Part shown: piece by piece, positions 24,415 through 32,908 of the stretch | Numbering within the stretch: the stretch's first letter is position 1 | Layout of the letters: every line of letters begins with the position of its first letter | NCBI RefSeq assembly: GCF_026020075.1 | Contig: NZ_CP102772.1 | Span: 2,480,001-2,544,000 of the forward strand | DNA: 64,000 nucleotides | Direction of reading: 5' to 3' | DNA from: Bosea sp. NBC_00550 | Lineage (GTDB): Bacteria > Pseudomonadota > Alphaproteobacteria > Rhizobiales > Beijerinckiaceae | The notes under the pieces: generated by a model | Seen by the model: only the letters and a program-made list of their open reading frames with translations | Told to the model about the DNA's origin: nothing | Database searches by the model: none | Position numbers and translations under genes: made by a program

Positions 24415-26351
24415 CGGCCGCCCCTGATCCAGACCAGCATCTCGCCGGGTTCGCGATTATCCCAGAGGTGATAGGGCACGAGGCGCGCCGTCGTCGCGGC
24501 ATATTCCGGCGGATGGGCATCGTAGAGCCAGCCGTCCCGTCGCGGCCACTGCTCGCGCCGCACCGGGAGATCGATCGCCATCGCCCCGCCGAGATTCGGC
24601 ATCGGAACTGTCCTGGCGCCGGAGAGATCCCCCGGCGCGATCAGGGCGTTGAGGTCGGCGGCATTGTCGACCTCTTCGACGCAATAGATGAGCGGCCCGC
24701 GCGCGATCGCGACACGGCCGAGATCGGCCTTCACCGCCGGGTGGGCATGGAGCGCGCGCACAGGCATCGGCAGGTCGAGCGCCAAGCTGTCGCCATCCTT
24801 CCATTCGCGGGCGAGATGCACATAGCCGTCGCCGTTCTCCACCATCGGCACCGCCTCGCCGTTCAGCGCGACGGCGGCCTGGCCGCACCAGCCCGGCATT
24901 CGCAGCGACAGGGTGAAGCGCGCCGGCCGATCCAGCCCGATGGTGATCGCGACCCGCCCGTCAACCGGATAGTTCGTTTCCTGCGTCAGCGTTACGGCCG
25001 TCGCGCCGACGCTGAGCCGGGCCGTGCTGGCGCCGTAGAGATGCACGGCGATGCCGTCCGCCGAGACGCCGTACATATAGCTGCCGATCGCCGTCACGGT
25101 GCGGGCGATGTTCGGCGGGCAGCACGGGCAGCGATGCCAGGTCCAGCGGTGATGGCCGCCGCGGCTCTCCAGCGGATTGTCGTAGAAGAAACGCGAGCCG
25201 TCGATCGAGAGGCCGGACAGGGCGCCGTTGTAGAGGGCCTGCTCCATGATGTCGGCATAGCGCCGGTCCGGCCCGCGCCCGAGCATGCGGCTCGCCCACA
25301 TCATCAGTGCCACCGCCGCGCAAGTCTCGGCATAGGCGCTCTCATTGGGCAGGTCGTAATAGTCGGTGAAGCCCTCATTGCTGGCTGCCGGCCCGATGCC
25401 TCCGGTGACATACATCTGCTTGGAGGTCAGATCCGCCCAGAGCCCCTTCAGCGCGTCCGTCAGGCTGTCGTCGCCGAACTCGGTCGCGACATCGGCCATG
25501 CCGGAATAGAGGTACATCGCCCGCACTGCATGGCCGACGACCTTGTCCTGCTCGCGCACCGGCAAATGCGACTGGTTGTAGAGATAGGTCTTGTGGCGCC
25601 ACTGCGTCGGATCGACGCCACGCTCGGCAGCCTCGATGTCGAAATAATGCGGCTGCTGCCCGCGCTGCTGGACGAAGTAGCGCGCGAGGTCGAGATAGCG
25701 CTGTTCGCCGGTGGCGCGGCCGAGCCGGATCAGAGCCAGTTCGATCTCCTCATGGCCGCAATAGCCGGGCTTCTGGCCGGGCCTGGGGCCGAAGGTTGCG
25801 TCGATATGGTCTGCATAACGGCACATCACGTCGAGCAGCTTGCGCTTGCCGGTGGCGTGGAAATAGGCCACCGCCGCCTCCATCAGATGCCCGGCGCAAT
25901 AGAGCTCGTGGCAGTCGCGCAGATTGGTCCAGCGCTGGCCCGGCTGCATCCGGACGAACCAGGAGTTCATGTAGCCGTCCGGCTGCTGGAGCCCCGCGAA
26001 CATCTCGATGATCGCGTCCATCTTCGCTTCGAGATCGGCATTGGGCTTGCGATAGAGTGCATAGGCCGCGGTCTCGATCACCTTGGCGACGTCCGAATCC
26101 CAGAACATCTGGACATTCACTGTGTCGGGCGTGCCGTCCGCACGCATGTGCCAGGGCATATTCACCGGCGGCACCGGCCGGGCCGGGTCGATCTGCTCGA
26201 ACATGCCGGCCGCGACGCAGCGCTCGTAGAGGATCATCGCCGTCCTGTCGGCGACGGCGTCGATACGCTCGCCCCAGAAGCCGCGCATCTCGACATCGGG
26301 CACGGCGGGGGGCCGGAAGCCGCTGGCCCTGAGCTGATCATGGGAAGTCAT
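24411..26351 (-). CDS. GH127 beta-L-arabinofuranosidase-like glycosidase
   Basis: A 646-residue protein of the GH127 (DUF1680) family, close to the 658 residues of the Bifidobacterium enzyme HypBA1. It removes terminal beta-L-arabinofuranosyl units with an unusual cysteine nucleophile and a zinc ion. Expected catalytic and zinc ligands are present: Glu and Cys in NESAYAETCAAVALMMW, and the Cys-x-Cys-Cys-Pro-Pro-Asn motif in WHRCPCCPPN. There is no signal peptide, so it acts on imported oligosaccharides in the cytoplasm. Start ATG 26351 gives the family-like N-terminus; longer readings run through the permease in another frame. Position inside the ABC operon and next to an L-arabinose 1-dehydrogenase supports an arabinoside substrate. 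Confidence 0.9.
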   Translation of the reverse strand: MTSHDQLRASGFRPPAVPDVEMRGFWGERIDAVADRTAMILYERCVAAGMFEQIDPARPVPPVNMPWHMRADGTPDTVNVQMFWDSDVAKVIETAAYALYRKPNADLEAKMDAIIEMFAGLQQPDGYMNSWFVRMQPGQRWTNLRDCHELYCAGHLMEAAVAYFHATGKRKLLDVMCRYADHIDATFGPRPGQKPGYCGHEEIELALIRLGRATGEQRYLDLARYFVQQRGQQPHYFDIEAAERGVDPTQWRHKTYLYNQSHLPVREQDKVVGHAVRAMYLYSGMADVATEFGDDSLTDALKGLWADLTSKQMYVTGGIGPAASNEGFTDYYDLPNESAYAETCAAVALMMWASRMLGRGPDRRYADIMEQALYNGALSGLSIDGSRFFYDNPLESRGGHHRWTWHRCPCCPPNIARTVTAIGSYMYGVSADGIAVHLYGASTARLSVGATAVTLTQETNYPVDGRVAITIGLDRPARFTLSLRMPGWCGQAAVALNGEAVPMVENGDGYVHLAREWKDGDSLALDLPMPVRALHAHPAVKADLGRVAIARGPLIYCVEEVDNAADLNALIAPGDLSGARTVPMPNLGGAMAIDLPVRREQWPRRDGWLYDAHPPEYAATTARLVPYHLWDNREPGEMLVWIRGGR

Positions 26352-26386
26352 GGCGTCACCGCTTCTGTTGATGTCGTCGGAGAGGT

Positions 26387-27250
26387 TCACTTGACGGCGC
26401 CCGCGGTGAGCCCGCGGATGTAGTAGCGCTGCAGTAGCAGGAAGAGGGCGAGGCACGGCGCCATCATCAGCATCACGCCGGACTGCACCGCGCCCCAGTC
26501 GATGGTGCCGAACTGGCCGGAGCGGACCGCGGCCATCATCACCGGCAGGGTGTATTTCTTCTGGTCCGTCAGCAGGATCAGCGCCGCCAGGAACTCGTTC
26601 CACGAGGCCAGGAAGGCGAAGATCGCGACCGTTGCGACCCCGGGCAGAACCAGCGGCAGCATCACCCGGCGCAGCATCAGGAAGACCGAGGCGCCGTCGA
26701 CACGCGCCGCGTCCTCGATCTCCTTCGGCACGGCGTCGAAGGCGTTGCGCATCATGAAGATCGAGAAGGGCAGATGCAGCGTCACATAGATCAACACGAT
26801 GCCGGGCAGCGTGTTCTGCAGGCCGAGCTTGGTCAGGATCAGGAAGAGCGGCGTCAGGATCGACTGGAACGGGATCATCACCGTCGAGATGATCAGCACA
26901 AACAGCACGTTCTTCAGCGGGAACTTGAAGCGCGAGAAGCCGTAGCCCGCCAGCAGGCTGATGATCACGGTGACGGCCACGGTCGCGGCCGCGACGGTCA
27001 GGCTGTTGCCGGCATAGGTCCAGATGCCGACGCCGTATTTCGCCAGGTTCTCGTAGCTCTGGGTGCTGAAGCCCTCGACCGGCCAGGGTGGCAATGGCGG
27101 CCGCGCGGCCTCGGCCGAGGGCTTGAACGAGACCAGCGCGCTCCAGGCGATCGGCGCGACGAACAGCAGCGAGATGAAGAGGCCGATCGCGTGGTAGCGC
27201 GTGGCGGCGAACAGCCTGCGGCGGGCCGTGGCGGCCTTGCGTTCGGACAT
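26387..27250 (-). CDS. Sugar ABC transporter permease (UgpE/MalG type)
   Basis: A 287-residue inner-membrane permease with six predicted helices, the first at about residues 20-38 (AIGLFISLLFVAPIAWSAL). It has the cytoplasmic EAA loop DAARVDGASVFLMLRRVMLPLVLPG that docks on the ATPase, and FLASWNEFLAALILL typical of MalG-type subunits. It starts at ATG 27250, sharing its A with the stop of the preceding permease (TGATG), so the two are translationally coupled. Confidence 0.92.
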   Translation of the reverse strand: MSERKAATARRRLFAATRYHAIGLFISLLFVAPIAWSALVSFKPSAEAARPPLPPWPVEGFSTQSYENLAKYGVGIWTYAGNSLTVAAATVAVTVIISLLAGYGFSRFKFPLKNVLFVLIISTVMIPFQSILTPLFLILTKLGLQNTLPGIVLIYVTLHLPFSIFMMRNAFDAVPKEIEDAARVDGASVFLMLRRVMLPLVLPGVATVAIFAFLASWNEFLAALILLTDQKKYTLPVMMAAVRSGQFGTIDWGAVQSGVMLMMAPCLALFLLLQRYYIRGLTAGAVK

Positions 27251-28173
27251 CACGCACCCTCCGGCGTGCGCAACAGGCGCAGTTGCACGACACTGATCGT
27301 CACCAGGATCGCCAGCAGCACCATCGACATCGCCGCGCCATAGCCGAGGCGGAAGGAGACGAAGGACTGACTGAAGATCCAGTAGACGGCGGTGACAGTG
27401 CTGTTCTGCGGCCCGCCATCGGCGATGATGTAGAACTGGTCGAAGGCCAGCACCGACCCGGCCACCGAAAGGATCAGTGCCAGGGCGATGGTTCGCCTCA
27501 TCAGGGGAAGGGTGATGCGCCGGAAGCGCTGCCAGGACGAGGCGCCGTCGATCCGCGCCGCTTCCTGCACTTCCGTGGAGATGCCCTGCAGGCCGGTGAG
27601 CAGGATGATCATGTTGAAGCCGGCCGTCTTCCAGACGACCATGACGATGATCGACCAGAACGTGGTGTCGAACGATGCGAGCAGGTTGACCGGCTTCTCC
27701 GTCAGCCCGAGCCGGTAGGCCAGCGGCGAGAACAGGCCGACATCGACATTCATCAGCCAGGCCCAGAGCAGGCTGGCCGAGCCGAAGCCGACGACCACGG
27801 GCAGGAAGATCGCCGTGCGGTAGACCTTGATCATCGGCCGCGCCTTCTCGGCGAAAAGCGCCAGCGGGAAGGCAACCGCGAAGATCGCGATGGTGACGAT
27901 CACCGTGTAATAGGCGGTGAAGCCCATCGCATTCCAGAAGCGCTGGTCGTTCATCAGGTTGAGGTAGTTGGCGAGGCCGATGAAGCGCGGCCGGCCGAGT
28001 AGCGGCCAGTTGTGCAGCGACATCCAGAACGCCATTCCGAGCGGGACCAGGAAGAACACGATCACCAGCAGCACCGCCGGCGCCACGAACAGCAGCCCGG
28101 CCAGCTGCTGTCGGCGCAGGCGCGTGCCGCGTCGCCCACTGGATCTTTGCTTGGCGGGATTTGACTGGGTCAT
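27250..28173 (-). CDS. Sugar ABC transporter permease (UgpA/MalF type)
   Basis: A 307-residue permease beginning with a basic cytoplasmic tail (RRGTRLRRQQ) and six helices. The EAA loop is EAARIDGASSWQRFRRITLPLMRR. DQFYIIADGGPQNST near residue 242 is the usual periplasmic segment of UgpA/MalF-type subunits. It forms the heterodimeric channel with the next gene. The gap to the upstream binding-protein gene is about 200 bases and holds a palindromic repeat (28218-28320), so expression from upstream may be reduced relative to the binding protein. Confidence 0.92.
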   Translation of the reverse strand: MTQSNPAKQRSSGRRGTRLRRQQLAGLLFVAPAVLLVIVFFLVPLGMAFWMSLHNWPLLGRPRFIGLANYLNLMNDQRFWNAMGFTAYYTVIVTIAIFAVAFPLALFAEKARPMIKVYRTAIFLPVVVGFGSASLLWAWLMNVDVGLFSPLAYRLGLTEKPVNLLASFDTTFWSIIVMVVWKTAGFNMIILLTGLQGISTEVQEAARIDGASSWQRFRRITLPLMRRTIALALILSVAGSVLAFDQFYIIADGGPQNSTVTAVYWIFSQSFVSFRLGYGAAMSMVLLAILVTISVVQLRLLRTPEGA

Positions 28174-28217
28174 GTCATATGAGCCGGCGAGGTTTGGGGG
28201 CTGGTCGCAGTCACCGC

Positions 28218-28320
28218 GCCGTCATCCCGGACAAAGCGGAGCGGAGATCCGGGAGCCATGCCTGAACCCGTTTCGCGTGCGTTCCGGCATGGATCCCGGG
28301 GCAAGGCCCGGGATGACGGC
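28218..28320. repeat. Long REP-like palindrome inside the sugar operon
   Basis: Starts with GCCGTCATCCCGG and ends with CCCGGGATGACGGC; inner parts also pair (GATCCGGGAGCCATGCC with GGCATGGATCCCGG). It is a dispersed-type alphaproteobacterial intergenic palindrome. It can form a long stem-loop in mRNA between binding protein and permeases, a common device to raise binding-protein mRNA stability. Confidence 0.7.
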
Positions 28321-28377
28321 GTGTTTCCGAGTGAAATCAGCGTGGTCGGAACGACCGCGGTGAACGATGGGCGAGGA

Positions 28378-29622
28378 TCACTTCCCCGACTGGTCGATGA
28401 TCGACTGCATCGTCTTCTCGGCCTTGACGAGGGAGCCCTCGACATCCTTTCCGAAGAAGACCTCGTTGAGCATCTGCTTCCACGGGCCAGTGCTGCTGTT
28501 GATGATGTCGTTGTAGACCGGCGAGGACGGCGTCCGGCCGATCTTCATCGCCTCGGTCGCGGTCAGATAGCGCTGGTCGAGCGACTTCACCGCCTCCGCC
28601 GCGACATCCGCACGAGTCGGCAGGCTGCCGAGCTTGGCCAGCAGGGTCTGGCCTTCCAGCGAATAGACGAAGCTCAGGAACTCCTTCACCGCCGGCATGT
28701 TCTTGCGTCCTGCGGTGACGACGAAATTGTCGCCGCCCGCGAAGGAGGCCTTGCCGCCGGTCTTGCCGGGCAGGAAGGTCACACCGAACTCGACATTCGG
28801 ATAGTTCTTGACCAGGTTGCCGATCGCGAAGGCGCCGATCGGCGACATGCCGATGCGATCCGTGGCGAAGCCGCCGAAGAAATTGGGGCCGGCATCGGTG
28901 CGCGCGCTCTCAGGCACATAGCCCTTGGCGACGAGGCCTCGATAGAGCGCCACCGCATCGCGCATCTGCGGCGTGTTCAGCGTCGCCTTCCTGGCGCCGT
29001 CCGCGAGGATCTCGCCGCCCGAAGCCCAGACCAGCGGCATGAAGGTGAAGGCGTTGCAGCCGCCGCAGGCGCCGGAGAAGTAGAAACCACGGATGTCGCC
29101 GCCGATGGCGTTGACCTTGCCGGCATATTCCTCGATCTCGGCCCAGTTGGTCGGGCCCTTCTCGGGGTCGAGCCCGGCCTGCTTGAACAGCTTCTTGTTC
29201 CAGAGCATCACGGAGGCATCGGCCGACATCGGCGTGCCGAAGATGCGGCCCTCATAGCTGCCGGCTCCAAGGTGAGCCTTCGAGAGCTGGTCGAAGAAGG
29301 GAAAGCCCTTGACCAGATCGGTCAGGTCCTCGAGCTGGCCCGAGGCGGCGAAGGCCGGCGTATAGACCAGATCCAGCGAGAGCAGGTCCGGCGCCGAGCC
29401 GCCGGCAGCCGAGATCGCGTATTTCTGCACCATCTCGGTATTGGGCACGATCTGCAGCTCAATCTGTGTCTTGTGCGCGGCGTTGAACGCCTTCACCAGC
29501 GAGGGCATGAAGGCCTCGCTGCTGGAGCGCGACCACATCGTCAGCTTCTGCTGTGCCAGGGCTGCGCCGGCCGATGCCTGCACGGCAACGAGGGCGAGCA
29601 AGGCTGCCTTGAATCCCTTCAT
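28378..29622 (-). CDS. Sugar ABC transporter substrate-binding protein
   Basis: A 414-residue periplasmic binding protein of the MalE/UgpB family (SBP_bac_1). It has a Sec signal (MKGFKAALLALVAVQASAGAALAQ, cleavage after ALA). The mature protein starts QKLTMWSRSSSEAF and shows SAPDLLSLDLVYTPAFAASGQLEDL, the usual SxPDVxxxD pattern, and the hinge region NFFGGFATDRIGMSPIGAF. The ATG at 29622 has a GGAGG site. It is the first transporter gene after lacI, 60 bases away. Specificity is inferred as an arabinose-containing oligosaccharide from the GH127 gene; sequence alone does not prove it. Confidence 0.9.
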   Translation of the reverse strand: MKGFKAALLALVAVQASAGAALAQQKLTMWSRSSSEAFMPSLVKAFNAAHKTQIELQIVPNTEMVQKYAISAAGGSAPDLLSLDLVYTPAFAASGQLEDLTDLVKGFPFFDQLSKAHLGAGSYEGRIFGTPMSADASVMLWNKKLFKQAGLDPEKGPTNWAEIEEYAGKVNAIGGDIRGFYFSGACGGCNAFTFMPLVWASGGEILADGARKATLNTPQMRDAVALYRGLVAKGYVPESARTDAGPNFFGGFATDRIGMSPIGAFAIGNLVKNYPNVEFGVTFLPGKTGGKASFAGGDNFVVTAGRKNMPAVKEFLSFVYSLEGQTLLAKLGSLPTRADVAAEAVKSLDQRYLTATEAMKIGRTPSSPVYNDIINSSTGPWKQMLNEVFFGKDVEGSLVKAEKTMQSIIDQSGK

Positions 29623-29682
29623 CTGCGTTTCCTCCGGTTGTGGCCTTGGTTTTTGTGACCGTTCTTGTTGCGTATGATCTCG

Positions 29683-30690
29683 CTAAGACGAGCGTACGAT
29701 CAGGCTGCAGGGCAGCTTCCAGACTCCCGTTTCGACCGCTTCGCCATTGACCAGGCGCACCAGCGCCAGCCCGGCCTGTCGGCCCAGTTCCTTCAGGTTC
29801 ATGTCGACCGTCGTCAGCGGCGGGCGCGTTTCCTTGGCGACGATCTCCCAATTGTCGAAGCCGACCACGGAGACGTCGCCGGGCACGCTCACCCCGCGCT
29901 CGCGCAGCGCGTCCACCACGCCCCGTGCGATCTGGTCATTGCCGCAGAAAATGCCGTCCGGCTTGTCGGCGCCGGACCACAGAGCCTCGACTGCCTGATG
30001 GCCCCAATGCTCGGACCAGGAGCCGAACAGGACCTTCGCCTCGGTCGCTGCCCCGGCCTCGGCGAGCGCCTGCGTGCAGGCGCGAGCCCGTTCATGCACG
30101 ACATCGAATTCGCACGGGCCGGTGACATGGACGATGTGCCGCCGCCCTTGCGCCAGAAGATGGCGCACTGCCGCCCCCGCACCCTGGCGGTCATCCGGGA
30201 CCAGCGTGACGCCATCGCTCGGGCCGGCAGTGAGCGCATAGACGACGGGCACGGACAGATGGGTGAGATCCACCGGCAGCGGCTTGTCGATGCGCTTCCC
30301 GGTTGCGATGATGCCGTCGACCTGTTTGTCGAGCATGGCATCGACATGGATTCTGGCGAGGTCGGGATTGTCCCCGATGGCGCACAGAAAAACCGACACA
30401 CCGTGGTCGATCAGCCCCTCCGAGATCCCGGCCATCAGCGGTAGCGTGAAGCGCCCATAGGTGTCGTTCGTCAGCAAGCCGACGCTGAAGCTGCGCTTGC
30501 GTGTCAGGCTTCGCGCGAGGGAGTTCGGCCGAAAGCCGAGTTCCCTCGCGACCCGCTTGATGCGGTCGCGCGTCTCGAGCGAAACGCGCCCCGTGTCGTT
30601 GAGCGCCTTCGAGGCCGTGGCGGTGCTGACGCGCGCGGCCTGCGCCACGTCGTAGATCGTCACCCGCTCGCCCGACACCGCGCTTGACAC
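29683..30690 (-). CDS. LacI-family transcriptional regulator
   Basis: A 335-residue repressor. The N-terminal HTH reads VTIYDVAQAARVSTATASKAL and NDTGRVSLETRDRIKRVARE, with the hinge helix LGFRPNSLARSL. The periplasmic-binding-protein-like effector domain follows (GLLTNDTYGRFTLPLMAGI, VHVTGPCEFDVVHERARA, GIFCGNDQIARGVVDAL, VSVVGFDNWEIVAKETRPPLTTV). I start it at GTG 30690, preceded by GAGGTGG; readings from 30915 cross the operators and divergent promoter and are not credible. It is first in the sugar operon and flanked by two palindromes that fit LacI operators, so it probably controls its own operon and the divergent dehydrogenase genes. Confidence 0.92.
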   Translation of the reverse strand: MSSAVSGERVTIYDVAQAARVSTATASKALNDTGRVSLETRDRIKRVARELGFRPNSLARSLTRKRSFSVGLLTNDTYGRFTLPLMAGISEGLIDHGVSVFLCAIGDNPDLARIHVDAMLDKQVDGIIATGKRIDKPLPVDLTHLSVPVVYALTAGPSDGVTLVPDDRQGAGAAVRHLLAQGRRHIVHVTGPCEFDVVHERARACTQALAEAGAATEAKVLFGSWSEHWGHQAVEALWSGADKPDGIFCGNDQIARGVVDALRERGVSVPGDVSVVGFDNWEIVAKETRPPLTTVDMNLKELGRQAGLALVRLVNGEAVETGVWKLPCSLIVRSS

Positions 30691-30704
30691 GCCCCACCTC
30701 GATC

Positions 30705-30722
30705 TGAGAAACCGGTTTCTCA
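30705..30722. promoter_or_regulatory. Operator 1, perfect LacI-type palindrome
   Basis: TGAGAAACCGGTTTCTCA is an 18-bp perfect palindrome with the central CG typical of LacI-family sites. It lies 15 bases upstream of the lacI GTG, where it could overlap the operon promoter. Confidence 0.85.
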
Positions 30723-30746
30723 GACGGTTATCAGAGAATAATAATA

Positions 30747-30764
30747 TGAGAAACCGATTTCTCA
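30747..30764. promoter_or_regulatory. Operator 2, near-perfect copy
   Basis: TGAGAAACCGATTTCTCA differs from operator 1 at one base. The centres are 42 bp apart, four helical turns, so two repressor dimers could bind the same face. An AT-rich stretch (AATAATAATATGAG) between them may be a -10 region for one of the divergent promoters. Confidence 0.82.
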
Positions 30765-30858
30765 ATCTCTCATGCGGATTTTCTGGCCTTCGTCGGCGCC
30801 CTGGGCTTGCGCCCTTTTGGTTCCGTGCCAAAAGGCCTTGGCGAGCTGGGCCGAGCGC

Positions 30859-31785
30859 ATGAAGCCAATCCGTCTCGCCTTGGTTGGGCTCGGCAAGATC
30901 GCACGCGACCAGCACCTGCCGGCGATCGCGGCCACGCCTGGAATCGAGCTCGTCGCTGTGGCCAGCCGCAATGCGCGTCTGGACGGCGTCGATTGCGTCG
31001 GTACGGTCGAGGAGCTGCTGGCCGATGTCCCCGATGTCGATGCCGTTGTACTATGCACGCCGCCCATGCCCCGCCGCGACCAGGCGCGGGCGGCGCTCGC
31101 TGCCGGAAAGCATGTCCTGCTGGAGAAGCCACCCGGTGCTGGCGTGAGTGAGCTCGCCCCCTTGATGGCGCTGGCGGAGAAGCGGGGCCGAACGCTTTTC
31201 GCCGCCTGGCATTCGCGCTTTGCTCCGGCCGTTGAGCCGGCGCGTGACTTTCTGGCGCGGCATCGGGCCCGGCGTGTCACGATCCTCTGGAAGGAGGATG
31301 CGCGCGTCTGGCATCCGGGGCAGGACTGGATCTTCGAACCTGGCGGCCTCGGCGTGTTCGATCCAGGCATCAATGCGTTCTCGATCCTGACGGCGATCCT
31401 GCCTGAGCCGGTCTTCGTGGTCGGCGCTAGACTGGATTTTCCGGCCAACCGGGAAGCGCCCATCGCGGCCGAGCTCAAGCTCGCGACCGCTTCCGGTCTG
31501 CCGATCCATACGGCGTTCGATTTTCGCCAGAGCGGCGAGCAGATCTGGCCGATCGCGATCGAGACCGATGCGGGGAGCCTCGTGCTGAGCGCGGGAGGAG
31601 CCCGGCTGAACCATGATGGCCAGGTTCTCGTCGACGAGCCGGAGCGGGAATATCGCGGCGTCTATCGCCGCTTCGTCGATCTGGTCCGCTCCAGCAGCAG
31701 CGACGTCGACACCGGGCCGCTGGCGCTGGTGGCCGACGCGTTCATGCTCGGCCAGCGATCCTTCGTCGATGATTTCGCATGGTGA
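30859..31785 (+). CDS. L-arabinose/galactose 1-dehydrogenase (Gfo/Idh/MocA family)
   Basis: A 308-residue NAD(P)-dependent oxidoreductase. The Rossmann motif LALVGLGKIARDQHLPAI opens the protein; the nicotinamide and catalytic region LLEKPPGAG carries the family Lys, and WHPGQDWIFEPGGLGVFDPGINA is the substrate part. The overall pattern and length fit the Azospirillum L-arabinose 1-dehydrogenase class that makes L-arabino-gamma-lactone in the non-phosphorylated pathway; D-galactose is also oxidised by this class. ATG 30859 begins the Rossmann fold; upstream ATG 30772 adds an odd Trp/Cys-rich tail. It is divergent from the LacI operon and shares its operators. Confidence 0.85.
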   Translation: MKPIRLALVGLGKIARDQHLPAIAATPGIELVAVASRNARLDGVDCVGTVEELLADVPDVDAVVLCTPPMPRRDQARAALAAGKHVLLEKPPGAGVSELAPLMALAEKRGRTLFAAWHSRFAPAVEPARDFLARHRARRVTILWKEDARVWHPGQDWIFEPGGLGVFDPGINAFSILTAILPEPVFVVGARLDFPANREAPIAAELKLATASGLPIHTAFDFRQSGEQIWPIAIETDAGSLVLSAGGARLNHDGQVLVDEPEREYRGVYRRFVDLVRSSSSDVDTGPLALVADAFMLGQRSFVDDFAW

Positions 31786-31802
31786 GAACGGGGTTGTCCG
31801 AG

Positions 31803-32873
31803 ATGTCAGAGCCGGTTTCGCGCGATGTCTTCGGGGTCCTGCCCGACGGGCGCGCGGTCGAGCGCATCACGCTTCGCGGCGAGGCCGGTTTCGCGGTCTC
31901 GATCATCACTTGGGGCGGCGCCGTGCAGGCTCTCTGGGCGCCGGACCGCAACGGGCAATGTGACGACGTGGTCCTCGGTCACGACGCGCTGGAGCCCTAT
32001 CTGGCGCGGCGGGATTTCTTCGGAGCGACGGTCGGGCGTAATGCCAACCGCATCGCCGGCGCGGCCTTCACGCTCGACGGCGTCCGGCATGGGCTCGACG
32101 CCAATGACGGCAGGAACACCCTGCATGGCGGCGCGAATGGTTTCGACCGGGTGCTATGGAGCGTCGAGAACATCGATCGCGACCCGGTGCCGTCGCTCAC
32201 GCTCGGCCATGCGAGCCCGGATGGAGAGGGAGGTTTTCCGGGAGCGCTGGCGGCGCGGGTCCATTTCCGGCTTACGGGGCCGCAGGAACTGACGATCGCG
32301 TTCGAGGCGACGACCGATCGCCCGACCATCGTCAGCCTGACGCATCACGGCTATTTCAACCTCGGCGGCGCGGTCGCCGGCGGCGACATCCTGGATCACG
32401 AACTGACGCTGTTCGCCGATCGCTATTTGCGGGTCGATGCCGGTCTGATCCCGCTCGGCGCACCAGCCGGCGTCGCCGACACGCCGTTCGACTTCCGCGC
32501 GCCGCGGGCGATCGGCGCCGCCATCAGCGCCGACGACGAACAATTGCGGCGCGCGCACGGATACGACCATTGCTTCGTCCTTGGCGACGAGGTCGCCGTC
32601 GCGCCGCGGCTCGCCGCTCGCGTCGTCGATCCGGACTCCGGCCGCGCCCTCGACCTCATCACCGACCAGCCTGGCCTACAGTTCTACTCCGGCAACTTTC
32701 TCGATGGCAGTTCGGGCGGGAAAGGGGAACGCCTCTATCGCCAGTCCGACGCCTTCTGCCTTGAACCACAGGCCTGGCCAAACGCACCCAACCGGCCGGA
32801 CTATCCGTCTACGAGACTGGATCCAGGCAAAACCTACCGCCACAGCACGACATTCCGCTTCCATACTGTCTAG
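31803..32873 (+). CDS. galM: Aldose 1-epimerase (mutarotase)
   Basis: A protein of about 356 residues of the GalM family, which interconverts alpha and beta anomers of aldoses. Catalytic features are visible: NTLHGGANGFDR (substrate-binding His), SLTHHGYFNLGG (general acid His), and LEPQAWPNAPN with the base Glu near the C-terminus. Two starts are possible: ATG 31779, overlapping the previous stop, or ATG 31803. Either way it is coupled to the dehydrogenase, which suggests it supplies the anomer that enzyme oxidises. The gene is complete, but IS1182 copy 2 begins only 35 bases after it, so later pathway genes may have been displaced. Confidence 0.92.
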   Translation: MSEPVSRDVFGVLPDGRAVERITLRGEAGFAVSIITWGGAVQALWAPDRNGQCDDVVLGHDALEPYLARRDFFGATVGRNANRIAGAAFTLDGVRHGLDANDGRNTLHGGANGFDRVLWSVENIDRDPVPSLTLGHASPDGEGGFPGALAARVHFRLTGPQELTIAFEATTDRPTIVSLTHHGYFNLGGAVAGGDILDHELTLFADRYLRVDAGLIPLGAPAGVADTPFDFRAPRAIGAAISADDEQLRRAHGYDHCFVLGDEVAVAPRLAARVVDPDSGRALDLITDQPGLQFYSGNFLDGSSGGKGERLYRQSDAFCLEPQAWPNAPNRPDYPSTRLDPGKTYRHSTTFRFHTV

Positions 32874-32908
32874 GTTTGGCACCAACTGCGTCATTGCCGA
32901 ACTGGGCC

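Noticed and set aside
24390..26423. 677-residue plus frame opposite GH127
   Set aside because: Shadow of the GH127 gene; no domain and strongly biased composition.
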